64,000 nucleotides of DNA, taken from AP-16 sp046727735 (GTDB lineage Bacteria; Pseudomonadota; Alphaproteobacteria; Rhizobiales; Xanthobacteraceae). The stretch lies in assembly GCA_046727735.1 (NCBI GenBank), contig JBKPDF010000032.1, forward strand, positions 8,688 through 72,687, given 5' to 3'. This document shows, piece by piece, positions 50,607-58,339 of the stretch. The position numbers and the translations under genes are program-made. Every line of letters begins with the position of its first letter. Position 1 is the first letter of the stretch. The notes under the pieces were generated by a model that had not been told where the DNA came from, did not search any database, and was given only the letters and a program-made list of their open reading frames with translations.

Positions 50607-50633
50607 GGCTTCGTGCTAGCCGCTGGCTCGTGA

Positions 50634-50760
50634 CACCTCCGCCCTTGTGGGGGAGGTCGCTTCGCGCGCGAAGCGCGGGAAGCGGGAGGGGGGTGCTGGA
50701 CCAGCCGAATCAAACAGACACTCCCTTCCCCATCCCTCCCCCTCGAGGGAGGAGGGAGGC
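50634..50760. repeat. Palindromic intergenic repeat between livG and livF
   Basis: Three hairpins: ACCTCC...GGGGGAGGT (50635-50657), CGCTTCGCG/CGCGAAGCG (50658-50675), and TCCCTCCCCCTCGAGGGAGGA (from about 50733). It is similar in style to the element at 57276-57402 and to common rhizobial repeats. Confidence 0.6.
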
Positions 50761-50794
50761 GACTGCAGATACGCCTGGTAATCGCGCCGTTTCA

Positions 50795-51520
50795 TCACTT
50801 GTGTGCCTTGCCCAAATACACCTCGATCACCCGCGAATCCTGTGCGACGGCCGTGGGCGCGCCTTCGCAGATCTTCTCGCCGTGGTCGAGCACGATCACC
50901 CGATCGACGACGCGCATCAGCACGCCCATGATGTGCTCTACCCAGATGATGGTGATGCCGAGCTCGGAACGGATGCGGTCGAGCACGGCGGCGGCCTGAT
51001 CCATCTCGGCATGGTCGAGGCCGCCGAGGCTCTCGTCGGCGAGCAGGATGCGCGGCTGCGTCGCGAGCGCGCGGGCGAGCTCGAGTTTTTTCAAGCCGGC
51101 GGCGCCGAGACTTTCCGGCGTTGTGCGGGGATCGCTGGGCAGGCCGGCAAGTTCGAGCGCGTGCGCGGCTTGTCGCTCGGCCTCTTGGCGCGTGACGCTG
51201 CGGCGCTGGCCGAAGAACGCCGCGAGCGTCACGTTGGCGAGCAGGCTCAATTTCCGGAACGGCCGCGGGATCTGGAACGTGCGGGCGAGGCCGAGATGGC
51301 AGACCCGGTCGGCGCTCATGCCGCCGATCTCCGCGCCGTCGAGCAGGATCGAGCCCGCCGTCGGCCGCAGGGCTCCGGCGATGAGATTGAAGATCGTGCT
51401 CTTGCCCGACCCGTTGGGGCCGATCAGGCCGAGAATCTCGCCCTTGCGGAGCTCGAAGGACACGCGGTTGACCGCCAAAAATCCGTCGAAGCTCTTGCTC
51501 AGGGATTCGACGACCAGCAC
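50795..51520 (-). CDS. livG: Branched-chain-type ABC transporter ATPase LivG
   Basis: 241-residue ATPase with Walker A GPNGSGKST, the H-loop region IIWVEHIMGVLM and the LivG-type C-terminus (VIEVYLGKAHK). The usual LSxGQ signature is replaced by LGAAGLKKLELARAL, and Walker B reads ILLADESLGGLD (Ser for the usual Pro). This variant occurs in a LivG subgroup, but the changed signature is worth noting. It lies between livK and livF on the same strand. Confidence 0.9.
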   Translation of the reverse strand: MLVVESLSKSFDGFLAVNRVSFELRKGEILGLIGPNGSGKSTIFNLIAGALRPTAGSILLDGAEIGGMSADRVCHLGLARTFQIPRPFRKLSLLANVTLAAFFGQRRSVTRQEAERQAAHALELAGLPSDPRTTPESLGAAGLKKLELARALATQPRILLADESLGGLDHAEMDQAAAVLDRIRSELGITIIWVEHIMGVLMRVVDRVIVLDHGEKICEGAPTAVAQDSRVIEVYLGKAHK

Positions 51521-51608
51521 GTGCCGACCTCAATGTTTGATCGTCGTTGGGCACCCGAGCCGCTTCTCATCGGAAGACGGTGGGCGCGCCAACGCGAAGG
51601 GCTTCGGC

Positions 51609-52931
51609 TCAGCCTCGAGCGGCGTAGGGCGAGGACGCCGGCAACGGCAGCACCGGCTCGGCGGTGCGGATCTGGCTCGGCCACACTACGTTGGTGCCCT
51701 CCTTCCCATACTGCATGACGACGGGCGTCGAGCGCTCGTTTTGGCCCGACATCGGCGTGTCGGGGGGGAAGAATTTCACGCCATAGCCCTGGATGGTGCC
51801 GCCGGGCGGAATGTCGATATCGAGCGCCGCCTTGCGGACCGCCTCCGGATCGGTGCCGCCGTATTTGCCGATCGCGATCGGCAGCACCTTTTCGAGCAGC
51901 AGCCAGGTCTGGTTGAAGCCCATCGAGGTGTGCGGCGGGACCTCCTTCGCGTTGGTCTGCGCCTTGTAGCGATCCACCATGGTCTTGATCAGATCGCCCA
52001 TTCCGGGCGCGAGCGTCTTGGGATCGAGCAGCTGCGCCGGCACGGGATCGATGTTGCAGAAATGCTCGACATCGGCCCCGAAAGTCTCGCGCAGCTTGTC
52101 GATCTGGCTGTGACCCGCGCCGTTGCCGATCAGCATCTTGAATCGCAGACCGGCTTCGCGCGCCTGGCGCAGGAACAAGGTGATGTCCGGATTGTACCCG
52201 GTGTGCAGGATGACGTCGGCGCGCGCACGCTTGAGCTTGGTCACCAGCGAGGACAGGTCCGGCGTGCTCGCCGAATAGCCTTCGCGCAGCACGATCTGCT
52301 CGATGCCGCGCTCCTTGCACTGCGCCATATCCGCCTCGGCGACGCCCGTGCCGTAGGGGCCGTCCTCGTAAATGATCGCGACCTTGAGATCCTTGGGTTC
52401 GATACCGAGCTTGGCTTTGGCGTTCTCGGCGAGGAACGAAGCTCCGGCTTCGCCGTACTGATCGGAATGGATTTGCGCGCGGAACACGTAATGCAGATTC
52501 TTGCCCTTGAACACCGAGGAGGCAATCGCGGTGGTGATCCACAAAATCTTCTTCTGCGCCTCGAGCTTGGTGGCGAGCGGCACCGCGTGCGCGCTCGAAT
52601 AGATGCCGAGGATGATGTCGAGCTTCTCCTGATCGATCAGCCGCTCGGCTTCGTTGATGGCGACGTCGGCCTTGCTCTGGGAATCCGCCTTGACCGGCTC
52701 GACCTTGTACTTGCCGAGAACGCCGCCGTGCTCGTTGGCGAGATCGATGGCGATCTGCGCGCCGATCGCGCACGGGACCGACCCTGCCGCCGCGAACGGG
52801 CCGGAGAGATCGTACAGCACCCCGAGCCGGATCGGCTTTTCCTGCGCGCGCAACACCGAGGGCGCGCTGAGCAGCGGGCTCGCCGCCAAGCCCGTTGCCG
52901 CGAGTTTCAGCACGGATCGCCGTGTCCGCAT
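51609..52931 (-). CDS. livK: ABC transporter substrate-binding protein, LivK type
   Basis: 440-residue periplasmic binding protein with a twin-arginine-like signal (TRRSVLKLAATGLAASPLL). The mature part reads PIRLGVLYDLSGPFAAAGS, GAQIAIDLANEHGGVLGKYKVE, VDAIIG-type IILGIYSSAHAVPLA, IYEDGPYGTGVAEADM and HPSNDI-free C-lobe text ending ERSTPVVMQYGKEGTNVVWP, i.e. the Peripla_BP_6 group. This subgroup imports amides or aromatic/carboxylic compounds as often as branched-chain amino acids, so the ligand is unknown. It is the first gene of the liv operon. Confidence 0.9.
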   Translation of the reverse strand: MRTRRSVLKLAATGLAASPLLSAPSVLRAQEKPIRLGVLYDLSGPFAAAGSVPCAIGAQIAIDLANEHGGVLGKYKVEPVKADSQSKADVAINEAERLIDQEKLDIILGIYSSAHAVPLATKLEAQKKILWITTAIASSVFKGKNLHYVFRAQIHSDQYGEAGASFLAENAKAKLGIEPKDLKVAIIYEDGPYGTGVAEADMAQCKERGIEQIVLREGYSASTPDLSSLVTKLKRARADVILHTGYNPDITLFLRQAREAGLRFKMLIGNGAGHSQIDKLRETFGADVEHFCNIDPVPAQLLDPKTLAPGMGDLIKTMVDRYKAQTNAKEVPPHTSMGFNQTWLLLEKVLPIAIGKYGGTDPEAVRKAALDIDIPPGGTIQGYGVKFFPPDTPMSGQNERSTPVVMQYGKEGTNVVWPSQIRTAEPVLPLPASSPYAARG

Positions 52932-53015
52932 GAGATCCTCCCTATGTGTTTGAATTACAATGATTATTTGTTTGAAGCGTAGTTGGCTGCACTCCGGGAG
53001 TCAATAGTCGGCGTC

Positions 53016-53060
53016 GTTTCCGGGGCGCGGGCGTCTGCCCGCGAACCCCGAATCCATGAC
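53016..53060. repeat. Dispersed palindromic repeat, copy 2
   Basis: TTCCGGGGCGCGG ... GCGAACCCCGAATCCATGA; its halves match those of the copy at 45428-45469. It lies in the divergent spacer before the aspartate dehydrogenase gene. Confidence 0.5.
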
Positions 53061-53178
53061 CACGAAACGAGAAATATGGCACGGATCATGTTCCTTGGAT
53101 CCCAACTCGGCACCCCGGCTGTGATCCCACGCGACGCCGACGCGGGCACCAACTCCCGGGATGCCGCTGGAGAACGAC

Positions 53179-53988
53179 ATGAAATCAAATCTGCGCGTTG
53201 GCATTGCCGGGGTCGGCGCGATCGGCATGGCGATTGCTCGCCGCCTCGAAACCGGCATTCCCGGCTTGGCGCTCGCGGCCGCGGCGGCGCGCGACAACGA
53301 GGCCGCGCGAACCCGGCTTGCCGCGAACGGCATCGCGACGCGGCTCATTGCCGCTGCGGAATTGCCCGAACATTGCGACGTGATCGTCGAGTGCGCGCCG
53401 GCCGCGGCATTTCGCGGGATCGCTGCGCCTGCGGTCGAGGCCGGGCGCATGCTAGTGGCGCTCAGCGCCGGTGCGCTGCTCGACCATCCGGAACTGATCG
53501 ACCGCGCCGAAGAAACCGGCGCCCGCATCCTCGTGCCGACCGGCGCCCTGATCGGGCTCGACGCGGTGCGCGCCGCGGCCGAGGGCGAGATCGCCTCGGT
53601 CAAGCTCGTCTTGCGCAAGCCGCCGTCAGGGCTCGTCGGCGCACCGTACCTCGAAGCGCGCGGCATCACGCTCGCCGGGCTGACCGAGCCGGTGAAACTG
53701 TTCGAGGGCAGCGCGCGCGAAGGCGTGCGCGGCTTTCCGGCGAACGTCAACGTCTCGGCGGCGCTGGCGCTCGCCGGCATCGGACCCGACCGCACGCGGC
53801 TCGAAATCTGGGCCGACCCGGGGCTTTCCCGCAACGTCCATCACATCGAGGTCGAAGCCGATGCCGCACGCTTTTCGATGACGATCGAGAACGTGCCCTC
53901 GGAGAATCCGCGCACCGGAAGGATCACGGCGCTTTCCGTCATCGCGTGCCTTCGCGGGCTCGTGGGCACGCTGCGGGTCGGCAGCTGA
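53179..53988 (+). CDS. Aspartate dehydrogenase (NadX-like)
   Basis: 269-residue NAD(P)-dependent enzyme converting L-aspartate to iminoaspartate or acting on a related amino acid. N-terminal Rossmann motif RVGIAGVGAIGMAIARRL; then CDVIVECAPAAAFR, MLVALSAGALLDHPELI, ARILVPTGALIGLDAVRAAAEG and the catalytic His in SRNVHHIEVEAD. The ATG at 53179 has GGAG seven bases before it and is preferred to the one at 53161. No nadA/nadC genes are near; the context is catabolic, so a role in breaking down an imported amino-acid-like compound is likelier than NAD synthesis. Confidence 0.88.
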   Translation: MKSNLRVGIAGVGAIGMAIARRLETGIPGLALAAAAARDNEAARTRLAANGIATRLIAAAELPEHCDVIVECAPAAAFRGIAAPAVEAGRMLVALSAGALLDHPELIDRAEETGARILVPTGALIGLDAVRAAAEGEIASVKLVLRKPPSGLVGAPYLEARGITLAGLTEPVKLFEGSAREGVRGFPANVNVSAALALAGIGPDRTRLEIWADPGLSRNVHHIEVEADAARFSMTIENVPSENPRTGRITALSVIACLRGLVGTLRVGS

Positions 53989-54087
53989 GGCGCCGGCGTT
54001 TCACGCGAACTTGCGGCCGCGCACCCTCGTGCCGTTGCGCGCCGGCGCACTCTGCGGATAGCCTTGCGGCACATCCGGGAGACAGCC

Positions 54088-54588
54088 ATGGCGTTCACGG
54101 TCAGAAGCGACAGCTTCAAGGACGGCGATTACCTGCAATCGCAGCACATCCTGTCCGCCGATTTCGGGTTCGGCTGCGCGGGCGGCAATCAATCGCCGCA
54201 TCTCGCCTGGTCGGGGGCGCCGTCGGGCACCAAGAGCTTCGCGGTGACCTGTTTCGATCCGGATGCGCCGACCGGCAGCGGGTTCTGGCATTGGCTGGTC
54301 GTGAACATCCCGCCGAACGTGACCGAGCTTGCGCTCGATGCCGGCAATCCGAAATCCGGGAAGCTGCCGAAAGACGCGCTGCAGACCCGCACCGATTTCG
54401 GCGCGCCCGGCTACGGCGGCCCTTGCCCGCCGCCCGGCGACCACCCGCATCGCTATTTCTTCACCGTGTTCGCGGTCTCGACCGACGCGCTGCAGGTCAA
54501 GGCCGATACCTCGGCGGCGGTCATCGGCTTCCAGCTCAATTTCAATACGGTCGCCAAGGCGGCGATCGTGGGACTCTACAAGCGCTGA
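54088..54588 (+). CDS. YbhB/YbcL family (PEBP) protein
   Basis: 166-residue phosphatidylethanolamine-binding-protein fold: AGGNQSPHLAWSGAPSGTKSFAVTCFDPDAPTGSGFWHWLVVNIP has the ligand-site DPDAP and HW, and YGGPCPPPGDHPHRYFFTVFAV the GPxPP...H.Y.F motif. No signal peptide. Function unknown in bacteria. The ATG follows GGGAGA. It lies within the putative catabolic gene row. Confidence 0.9.
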   Translation: MAFTVRSDSFKDGDYLQSQHILSADFGFGCAGGNQSPHLAWSGAPSGTKSFAVTCFDPDAPTGSGFWHWLVVNIPPNVTELALDAGNPKSGKLPKDALQTRTDFGAPGYGGPCPPPGDHPHRYFFTVFAVSTDALQVKADTSAAVIGFQLNFNTVAKAAIVGLYKR

Positions 54589-54647
54589 GCCGCGTCGGTC
54601 GCAACCGGCGCTCCGCACCGGCTCTCGCGCGCCACAGGAGAAAAGCG

Positions 54648-56102
54648 ATGCGCGCCCAACGAACGGCCCAGGTCGCGTTCGAAACGAGGGAACCGCAGTC
54701 GGGCGCACCGGGCGCGCCGAAGCCGCTGATCGCCGAAGAACTCGCGCGCTTCGTCGGCGGAGTTTCGGCCGATGCCGTTCCGGCCGCGGTGCTCGCGCGC
54801 GCCAAGCATCTGATCCTCGATGCGGTGGGTATCGCGCTCGCGTCGACGACCTACGATTTCGCCCAACGGGCGCTCACCGCGATTGCCGCGCTTGCCGGAC
54901 CGGGCGATGCCGCCGTGATCGGGATGCCGGCGTGGCTGCCGCTGCGCGACGCGGCGCTGATGAACGGCATCTTGATTCACGGGCTCGATTTCGACGACAC
55001 CCATACCGGCGGGGTCGTTCACGCGACTTCGAGCCTGCTTCCGACCGTGCTCGCGGTCGGCGCTCGGCACCGGATCGGCGGGCGCGAGATGCTAGCAGCC
55101 TACGTGCTCGGCGTCGAAGCTGCGGCGCGGTTGGGCGCGGTGGCGAAAGGGGCATTCCATCAGGTCGGCTTTCATCCGACCGGCCTCGTCGGGGCATTTG
55201 CTTGCGCGCTCGCGGCCGGCCGGCTGATGGGCCTGACCGAGAGGCAGCTCACGATGGCGCAGGGCATCGCGCTTTCGGCGGGAGCCGGCAGTTTGGAGTT
55301 TTTGGAGGACGGCGCCTGGAACAAGCGTTTTCATCCGGGCTGGGCGGCGGTCTCCGGCATCACGGCGGCGGCGCTCGCGCAGCAGGGATTCGTCGGCGCG
55401 CGGCGCGCTTACGAAGGCCGTTTCGGCCTCTATGCCAGTCACCTCCAAACGCATTTCGATTCCCAGAACCTTGCGCTCGCGACCGCAGGACTCGGCGAGA
55501 CGTGGGAACTGCTGCAAGTCGCCGTGAAGCCGTATCCGGCCTGCCATTTCGTGCATGCCTGCATCGACGCGACGCTCGCGCTTGCGCGCGAGCACCAGCT
55601 CGACCCGGCGCGGATCGACCGCATTCGCGCGCTGGTGCCGGCCGAGGTGGTCAAGACCGTGTGCGAGCCGCTCGCCAACAAGCGGCGGCCCGCGAACAGC
55701 TACGACGCCCAGTTCTCGATTCCCTTCGTGATCGCCGCGGCCCTCCTGCGCGGAAAATTCACGCTCGACGAGCTCGAGGACGACGCGCTGCGCGATCCGG
55801 CGGTTCTCGCGCTCGCCGACCGCGTCGATTACGAGATCGACGCGCGCTCGACTTTCCCGCGGCACTATTGCGGCGAGGTCGTCGTGACGACGTGCGGCGG
55901 CGCGACGCTCACCCATCGTGAGCAGATCAACCGCGGCAACGGCGAGCGCCCACTCGGCAGCGCGGAGATCGTCGAGAAATTCCGCCGCAATGCCGCGCGT
56001 GCCGTCTCGAGCGAGCGCGGCGCCCGCATCGAGCGATGCGTGCTGGCGCTCGACGATGGGACCGATGCGGTCAGGCTCGCCGACACGCTGGCGCGCGGCT
56101 GA
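54648..56102 (+). CDS. MmgE/PrpD family protein
   Basis: 484 residues, related to 2-methylcitrate dehydratase and cis-aconitate/itaconate enzymes: LILDAVGIALAST, the conserved NGILIHGLDFDDTHTGG with its Asp/His cluster, HVTSSLLP-type HATSSLLPTVLAVG, QVGFHPTGLVGAFACA, WNKRFHPGWAAVSGITA and KPYPACHFVHACIDA. It probably dehydrates or isomerises a carboxylic acid. The ATG follows AGGAGAAAA. The next gene starts 10 bases after its stop, so they form an operon. Confidence 0.9.
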   Translation: MRAQRTAQVAFETREPQSGAPGAPKPLIAEELARFVGGVSADAVPAAVLARAKHLILDAVGIALASTTYDFAQRALTAIAALAGPGDAAVIGMPAWLPLRDAALMNGILIHGLDFDDTHTGGVVHATSSLLPTVLAVGARHRIGGREMLAAYVLGVEAAARLGAVAKGAFHQVGFHPTGLVGAFACALAAGRLMGLTERQLTMAQGIALSAGAGSLEFLEDGAWNKRFHPGWAAVSGITAAALAQQGFVGARRAYEGRFGLYASHLQTHFDSQNLALATAGLGETWELLQVAVKPYPACHFVHACIDATLALAREHQLDPARIDRIRALVPAEVVKTVCEPLANKRRPANSYDAQFSIPFVIAAALLRGKFTLDELEDDALRDPAVLALADRVDYEIDARSTFPRHYCGEVVVTTCGGATLTHREQINRGNGERPLGSAEIVEKFRRNAARAVSSERGARIERCVLALDDGTDAVRLADTLARG

Positions 56103-56112
56103 GGCTCGTGCG

Positions 56113-57273
56113 ATGGCGCTCGCGGAGGCGAAATCCGACGAGGAGGAATCGGTCGTTCTCGGCAGCATCGACCGTTTCCTCGAGCGCGAGGTTGCGCCCC
56201 ATGTGCGAAAACTCGAGCGCGAGGACGAATATCCGGCGGCGATCGTCGAGCGCATGCGGGAGCTCGGCCTGTTCGGCGCGACGATCCCGGCGCAATACGG
56301 CGGCCTCGCGCTCTCCGCGGTGCTGTACGCGAAGATCGTCGAGCGCGTCGCGCGCACCTGGATGTCGCTCGCCGGCATTTTCAATTCCCATCTGATCATG
56401 GCGGCAGCGGTCGAGCGCTTCGGCACCGAGGCGCAGAAGCGGCAATTCCTGCCGCGGTTCGCGTCCGGTGAATTGCGCGGCGGGCTGGCGCTCACCGAGC
56501 CCGATTGCGGCACCGACCTGCAGGCGATCCGCACGGCTGCACGGCGTACTGGAGAGCATTACGTGATCGACGGCACGAAGACGTGGATCTCGAACGGCAT
56601 CCACGGCCAATGCTTTGCGCTCCTGGTGAAGACCGATCCGCAAGCCGAGCCGCGCCATCGCGGCATGAGCCTGTTCCTGGCCGAGAAGGGCGAGGGGTTT
56701 TCGGTCAGCCGCAAGCTCGAGAAGCTCGGCTACAAGGGCATCGATACCGCCGAGCTCGTCTTCGCGAATTACCGCGTGCCCGCCGACCGGCTGATCGGCG
56801 GCAAGGAAGGCTTCGGCCTAAACCATGCGCTCGGCGCGCTCGAGCTCGGCCGCATCAATGTCGCGGCTCGCGGGGTCGGTTTGGCGCAAGCGGCGCTCGA
56901 CCAGGCGCTCGCCTATGCGCAGGTGCGCAAGACCTTCGGCAAGCCGATCGCGCAGCATCAGGCCATTCAGCTGAAGCTCGCCGACATGGCGACCAAGGTC
57001 CGGGCGGCGCGGCTCCTGACGCAGGACGCGGCCCAAACCTACGACCGAGGGCTGCGCTGCGACCTCGAAGCCGGCATGGCGAAGCTGTTCGCGAGGACGG
57101 CGCTCGAGGTGACGCTCGAAGCGATGCGCATCCACGGCGCCTACGGCTATTCGAAGGAGTTCCCGATCGAGCGGCTCTACCGCGACGCGCCGCTGCTCGC
57201 CATCGGCGAGGGCACGAACGAGTTGCAGCGGCTCATCATCGCCCGGCAGCTGATCGAGCGAAACCCAGTGTGA
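56113..57273 (+). CDS. Acyl-CoA dehydrogenase
   Basis: 386-residue FAD enzyme oxidising an acyl-CoA to the enoyl-CoA. Visible are LFGATIPAQYGGLALS, the flavin-site LALTEPDCGTDL and TWISNG, the middle beta-domain (RGMSLFLAEKGEGFSVSRKLEKLGYKGIDTAELVF), RKTFGKPIAQHQAIQ, and the catalytic Glu in AIGEGTNELQR (near 365). It lies 10 bases downstream of the MmgE/PrpD gene. Together with the thioesterase and liv transporter it suggests degradation of an imported acid through its CoA ester. Confidence 0.92.
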   Translation: MALAEAKSDEEESVVLGSIDRFLEREVAPHVRKLEREDEYPAAIVERMRELGLFGATIPAQYGGLALSAVLYAKIVERVARTWMSLAGIFNSHLIMAAAVERFGTEAQKRQFLPRFASGELRGGLALTEPDCGTDLQAIRTAARRTGEHYVIDGTKTWISNGIHGQCFALLVKTDPQAEPRHRGMSLFLAEKGEGFSVSRKLEKLGYKGIDTAELVFANYRVPADRLIGGKEGFGLNHALGALELGRINVAARGVGLAQAALDQALAYAQVRKTFGKPIAQHQAIQLKLADMATKVRAARLLTQDAAQTYDRGLRCDLEAGMAKLFARTALEVTLEAMRIHGAYGYSKEFPIERLYRDAPLLAIGEGTNELQRLIIARQLIERNPV

Positions 57274-57275
57274 CC

Positions 57276-57402
57276 CTTACCTCTCCCGGAGGGGAGAGGT
57301 CGGCGGCCGGAGGCCGCCGGGTGAGGGGGTTACGATCTGTAATATCAAATAATGGCCCGATCCCCCTCACCCCATCCCTCTCCCCTCCGGGGAGAGGGAG
57401 TC
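57276..57402. repeat. Palindromic intergenic repeat after the acyl-CoA dehydrogenase gene
   Basis: CTCTCCCGGAGGGGAGAG at 57281 onward and CCTCTCCCCTCCGGGGAGAGG near 57377 are inverted and mutually related, separated by an AT-richer centre. It lies between convergent genes and may double as a terminator. Confidence 0.6.
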
Positions 57403-57416
57403 GCTTGCGGCTCGTC

Positions 57417-58256
57417 TCAGCGCGGCTTGTCGCCGGCGAGCGTGACGCGGTGCATGACACGCCGATAGCCGTGATAATCGTTGATCGGGTTGTGCAGCGT
57501 GCAGCGGTTGTCCCACAGCGCGATCGAGCCGATCTGCCAGCGAAACCGGCAGGTGAATTCCGGGCGCACCATGTGGGCGAACAGATAGTGCAGGATCGGC
57601 GCGCTTTCTTCCTCGCTCATGTCCTTGAAGCGAACCGTGTGCCCGAAATTCAGGTAGAGCGCCTGGCGGCCGGTTTCCGGATGGGTGCGGACCACGGGAT
57701 GCTCGGCCACGTATTGCTGCTTCGCTTCTTGCTTGCCGCCGTCGCGCATGCGGTCTTCGCGCGTCCGGGTCACGTCGGCCTTGGCCGAGCTGTTCACGGC
57801 GATGAGCCCGCTCAGCATCCTGCGCATGCCTTCCGACAGCGTCTCATAGGCGAGATACATATTGGCGAACAGCGTGTCGCCCCCGAACGGCGGCACCTCG
57901 CGGGCGATCAGCATGGTGGCCATCGGCGGCTTCTCCAGATACGCCGTGTCCGAATGCCAGAGCCCGCCGAAATTCACCTTCTCGTTCTCCAGTTTGACGA
58001 CCGGGGTGATTTCCGGAAACCCCTCGATGCCCTTGACGAACGGATACTCGATCACCTCGCCGAACCGCCGGGCAAATTCCAGGAATTCGGCCGGCTCGAG
58101 CCTCTGGTCGCGGAAGAAGATGACGAGGTGCTCGAGCCAGGCGCGGCGGATCGCGCCGAATAACTCTTCGTCGAGCTCGCGCGCGAGATCGAGGCCGAGA
58201 ATTTCGGCACCCAACGCGCCCGCCACAGGCCGGACTTCGATGCGGTCGTTCCTCAT
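57417..58256 (-). CDS. TauD/TfdA family Fe(II)/2-oxoglutarate dioxygenase
   Basis: 279-residue dioxygenase. The 2-His-1-carboxylate triad is seen as His and Asp in GGLWHSDTAYLEKPP and the distal His in CTLHNPINDYHGYRRVMHRV, the latter also holding the 2-oxoglutarate-binding Arg. LIAREVPPFGGDTLFANMYLAYE is typical of the family. It could hydroxylate taurine, a phenoxy acid or another substrate; the subgroup cannot be fixed. ATG at 58256 after GGACGGAG. It is divergent from the M81 gene. Confidence 0.9.
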   Translation of the reverse strand: MRNDRIEVRPVAGALGAEILGLDLARELDEELFGAIRRAWLEHLVIFFRDQRLEPAEFLEFARRFGEVIEYPFVKGIEGFPEITPVVKLENEKVNFGGLWHSDTAYLEKPPMATMLIAREVPPFGGDTLFANMYLAYETLSEGMRRMLSGLIAVNSSAKADVTRTREDRMRDGGKQEAKQQYVAEHPVVRTHPETGRQALYLNFGHTVRFKDMSEEESAPILHYLFAHMVRPEFTCRFRWQIGSIALWDNRCTLHNPINDYHGYRRVMHRVTLAGDKPR

Positions 58257-58339
58257 GCTCCGTCCTTTCGCGAACCGCTTCGAGCGAATTTGACGCGATG
58301 CACCCGAACCATGCAAGACAGGTCGCGGAGGTACCTCGC

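Noticed and set aside
52983..54647. Upstream extension of the MmgE/PrpD frame over the aspartate dehydrogenase and PEBP genes
   Set aside because: The frame is simply open; the real start at 54648 has a strong ribosome-binding site and fits family length.
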